NCBI GenBank assembly: GCA_030604545.1
Contig: JAUVVS010000133.1
Coordinates: forward strand, 1 to 6,234
From: Deltaproteobacteria bacterium
GTDB lineage: Bacteria; Desulfobacterota; Desulfobacteria; Desulfobacterales; JAUVVS01
Direction of reading: 5' to 3'
DNA length: 6,234 bases
The notes under the pieces are model-generated. The model saw only the letters and a list, made by a program, of their open reading frames with translations. It had not been told where the DNA came from and did not search any database. Shown here piece after piece: positions 3,799 to 6,234 of the stretch (its first letter is position 1; every line of letters begins with the position of its first letter). Position numbers and translations under genes: made by a program.

Positions 3799-6234
3799 AT
3801 GAATACGGTGAAATTAACCATCGATGATCAGCAACTGGAAGTACAGGAGGGAACCACAATCCTTGAGGCTGCCAGGAGTGCTGATATATACATTCCCACA
3901 CTTTGTTACCATCCTGATCTTCCCGTAGCCAAAGGGATTCCGGCATTAGAGGTCGTCTTTCAGGGTGATTTAAGGATTGAAAATTCTATGCCCGAAGAAG
4001 CCGGTAAGGGCTGCGGTCTTTGTGTGGTGGAAGTCGAAGGCGAAGCAGAGCTGATTGAATCCTGCGCCGCCGAGGTCATGGAAGGCATGAGCGTCGTAAC
4101 GGAAAATGAAAGGATTACAGCAAAAAGGCAGGGAAACCTGATTTCTATACTCTCGCGCCATCGTCATGCCTGCTTAACATGTGCTCAACAGGAAGGATGC
4201 AGCCGCACACAGTGTTCTACCAATGTGCCTGAAAATGAAAGGTGCTGTCCCCAATTCGGACATTGTGAACTGCAGGATGTCGCAAACTATGTGGGAATCT
4301 CAGACTCAACCCCGAAATGGATTCCCACTGATTTACCTATATTCAAGGAAAACCCTCTTTTTGAAAGGGATTACAATCTCTGCATCGGCTGTACCAGATG
4401 TGTAAGAGCATGCCGTGATCTTAGAGGCGTCGAGGCCATTGGATTTGTTTATGACACAAGCGGGCAGGTCCAGGTTGGAACTTTAGCTCAAACACCCCAT
4501 GAGTCCGGATGTAAATTTTGCACGGCCTGTGTGGAAGTCTGTCCAACCGGTGCCTTGATGGATAAATCCGTTCGCCCGGGAAAGAAAGAAGAGGATCTTC
4601 TCCCCTGTAAAGAAGCGTGTCCTGCGCATATTGATATCCCTGGTTATTTAAGGTTGATTGCACAGGGCAAGAGAGACGAAGCCAATGCTGTAATAAGAGA
4701 GAAGGTGCCGTTTCCGGGCATCCTTGGAAGAGTTTGTATCCGTCCCTGTGAAGAAGCGTGCCGCCGAAAAGAAGTAAATGAGCCCATATCTATCTGCGCT
4801 TTAAAAAGATATGCCGCAGACGGTGAGAAAGGGCTTTGGAAGAAAAAAATGCAGATAAAGAAGGACACCGGAAAAAAAGTTGCAGTTGTGGGATCCGGGC
4901 CCGCGGGTCTTACGGCGTCTTTTTATTTACGCAAACAGGGACATTCAGTCACCGTTTTTGAAGCTTTAAATAAGCCCGGTGGCATGATGCGCTATGGTAT
5001 TCCATCCTATCGCCTTCCCCATGAGGTTTTGGACAAGGAGATAAATGATATTTTAGATCTTGGCATCGAGTTGAGATTAAATCAAACTTTAGGCATGGAT
5101 TTTAACATTGAACAACTAAAAAACAACGGTTATGACGCTGTTTTTATAGGAGTCGGTGCTCAATTAAGCCGCCGAATTCCATTAGAAGACTGTGATTTGC
5201 CTGATGTGATGTGGGGGATCGATTTTCTCAGGCGAGTTGTTGAGGGAGAAGATGTCCGCCTAAAAGATACTGTGATCGTTATTGGTGGAGGAAATGTTGC
5301 CGTTGATGTGGCTCTGACTGCAAAACGATGCGGAGCAAAAGAGGTCTCCATGGCATGTCTTGAATGCATGGAAGAAATGCCTGCAAGTTCCTGGGAGATT
5401 GAGGGGGCAATTGCGGAAGGGGTTAAGTTGTTACCATCCTGGGGGCCGGATAAGATCTTAAGCGAAAATGGTCAAATTACCGGCCTGGATCTGGTCGAAT
5501 GTACTTGCGTATTCGACGATCAGGGAAACTTTTGTCCTGAATTTAGTGATACAAAAGAGTGCATATTAGTAGACCAGGTTATTCTCGCTATTGGACAGGC
5601 TGCAGATCTATCATTTTTGGAAGATAACTCCTCTATTTCAGTGAACAGAGACCTAGTTGTTGTAAACCAAGATACCCTTAAGACCGGCATGGAAAGGGTT
5701 TATGCCGGTGGTGACGTGGCGATTGCGCTTGGTGCCATCATTCACGCAATAGCTGCAGGACGAAAGGCAGCAGCATCCATAGACATTGAACTAGGCGGCT
5801 CAGGAGAAATCGAGGAGATTCTGTTTGAAAGAGAGACGCCTCGCCCGCATATCGGCCGGGATGAAGGTTTTGCTTCATGGCGGCGTGAAAAGGTTCCTGA
5901 GCTTGAAGTCGAAATAAGAAGTGGAGGATTTCAGGAGATCTCTATTGGTTACGACACAGATCAGGCCTTAAAAGAAGCGAAAAGATGTCTCCAATGTGAC
6001 TTAAGGCTTGATATAGGATGTAATCCTTCTCCCCCCGTAAACTGGTTTGTCTTTAATGAAGAAAACATTAATCAGATTCCCGAATCAGAAGGTGTCTTTA
6101 GACTTCTTGATCAAGACCATAATGTTCTGGTCATTAAAGGGACAGCCGATCTTCGAAAGGCCCTCCTGGAAGAACTCAATGAAAACGAAAAAGCCGCCCT
6201 GTTTGAATTTGAAGAAGATAAAATGTATTCAAAG
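3799..6234 (+). CDS. Multi-cluster FeS/FAD NAD(P)H oxidoreductase (NuoG-like plus GltD/NfnB-like fusion), 3'-truncated
   Basis: One uninterrupted frame of 812 codons runs to the window end. Domains in order: an N-terminal [2Fe-2S] domain with Cys36, Cys72, Cys75 and Cys89; a NuoG-type His-Cys cluster site (His121-x3-Cys125-x2-Cys128-x5-Cys134) followed by extra cysteines at 139, 149, 150 and 156; two [4Fe-4S] motifs (Cys195, 198, 201, 205 and Cys238, 241, 244, 248); a GltD-like cysteine region (Cys270, 274, 313, 317, 321, 333); an FAD dinucleotide fold VGSGPAG (364-370); an NAD(P)H fold IGGGNVAVD (495-503); the closing flavin motif YAGGD (635-639); and CLQC (730-733). Residues from about 755 look like a degenerate GIY-YIG fold. 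The family moves electrons between NAD(P)H and low-potential carriers. Next to reductase activator genes, a role like that proposed for BzdV, feeding ferredoxin or the reductase, is likely but inferred. No signal peptide or membrane segment is seen. Confidence 0.85.
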   Translation, partial: MNTVKLTIDDQQLEVQEGTTILEAARSADIYIPTLCYHPDLPVAKGIPALEVVFQGDLRIENSMPEEAGKGCGLCVVEVEGEAELIESCAAEVMEGMSVVTENERITAKRQGNLISILSRHRHACLTCAQQEGCSRTQCSTNVPENERCCPQFGHCELQDVANYVGISDSTPKWIPTDLPIFKENPLFERDYNLCIGCTRCVRACRDLRGVEAIGFVYDTSGQVQVGTLAQTPHESGCKFCTACVEVCPTGALMDKSVRPGKKEEDLLPCKEACPAHIDIPGYLRLIAQGKRDEANAVIREKVPFPGILGRVCIRPCEEACRRKEVNEPISICALKRYAADGEKGLWKKKMQIKKDTGKKVAVVGSGPAGLTASFYLRKQGHSVTVFEALNKPGGMMRYGIPSYRLPHEVLDKEINDILDLGIELRLNQTLGMDFNIEQLKNNGYDAVFIGVGAQLSRRIPLEDCDLPDVMWGIDFLRRVVEGEDVRLKDTVIVIGGGNVAVDVALTAKRCGAKEVSMACLECMEEMPASSWEIEGAIAEGVKLLPSWGPDKILSENGQITGLDLVECTCVFDDQGNFCPEFSDTKECILVDQVILAIGQAADLSFLEDNSSISVNRDLVVVNQDTLKTGMERVYAGGDVAIALGAIIHAIAAGRKAAASIDIELGGSGEIEEILFERETPRPHIGRDEGFASWRREKVPELEVEIRSGGFQEISIGYDTDQALKEAKRCLQCDLRLDIGCNPSPPVNWFVFNEENINQIPESEGVFRLLDQDHNVLVIKGTADLRKALLEELNENEKAALFEFEEDKMYSK
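6061..6234 (+). other. C-terminal GIY-YIG-like segment of the flavoprotein (partial)
   Basis: Residues 755-812 of the flavoprotein read as IPESEGVFRLLD, then NVLVIKGTADLRKAL, then an acidic EFEEDKMYSK. Order and spacing resemble UvrC-type GIY-YIG (pGVY-L-D, then viYVGkAknLrkRL). The second tyrosine position of GIY is Phe, the YVG tyrosine is Val, and the catalytic Arg position appears to be Ala, so nuclease activity is unlikely. The window ends before the region where a catalytic Glu would lie. Assignment is by eye. Confidence 0.45.

Noticed and set aside
3764..5369. Several short frames on both strands across the flavoprotein region
   Set aside because: They overlap one continuous + strand frame from 3799 with ordered FeS, FAD and NAD(P)H motifs. 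I read it codon by codon and found no stop, so neither separate genes nor a frameshift is needed.

Overview
The window looks like part of the chromosome of a strictly anaerobic, aromatic-degrading bacterium, most plausibly a sulfate-reducing or syntrophic Desulfobacterota member. That assignment is an inference from gene content: class I (ATP-dependent, Bzd-type) aryl-CoA reductase subunits beside a large iron-sulfur flavoprotein. No rRNA, tRNA or other phylogenetic marker is present.

Layout, all genes on the + strand. (1) Positions 2-1471 hold the 3' part of an adenine-deaminase-like amidohydrolase whose N-terminus lies outside the window. It keeps the visible core metal-ligand positions but has lost several family signature residues. 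(2) Positions 1472-1925 are non-coding. The first 240 bases are AT-rich. Bases 1712-1908 form a probable 197-bp MITE-like element: imperfect 28-bp terminal inverted repeats (22/28 identical) flank three palindromes, one of them exactly central. Its right end stops 2 bases before the ribosome binding site of the next gene. (3) Positions 1926-2693 and 2901-3791 encode two BadF/BadG/BcrA/BcrD-family ATPase subunits, resembling BzdQ (BcrD-like) and BzdP (BcrA-like). They are separated by 207 bases containing a short repeat, a stem-loop, a terminator-like hairpin and an operator-like inverted repeat. (4) From 3799 to the window end runs one uninterrupted reading frame of at least 812 codons. It encodes a NuoG-like iron-sulfur region fused to a GltD/NfnB-like FAD/NAD(P)H oxidoreductase, with a C-terminal segment that looks like a degenerate GIY-YIG fold. 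It starts 7 bases after the previous stop, so it is probably cotranscribed with the bzdP-like gene.

How the genes may work together (inference): the two ATPase subunits form the Fe-S-bridged ATP-driven electron activator of a dearomatizing reductase acting on benzoyl-CoA or a related substrate such as 5,6,7,8-tetrahydro-2-naphthoyl-CoA. The flavoprotein would pass electrons from NAD(P)H, directly or through ferredoxin, to that activator. The catalytic BzdN/BzdO-type subunits are not in the window. The amidohydrolase is separated from the rest by the element and probably belongs to another transcription unit.
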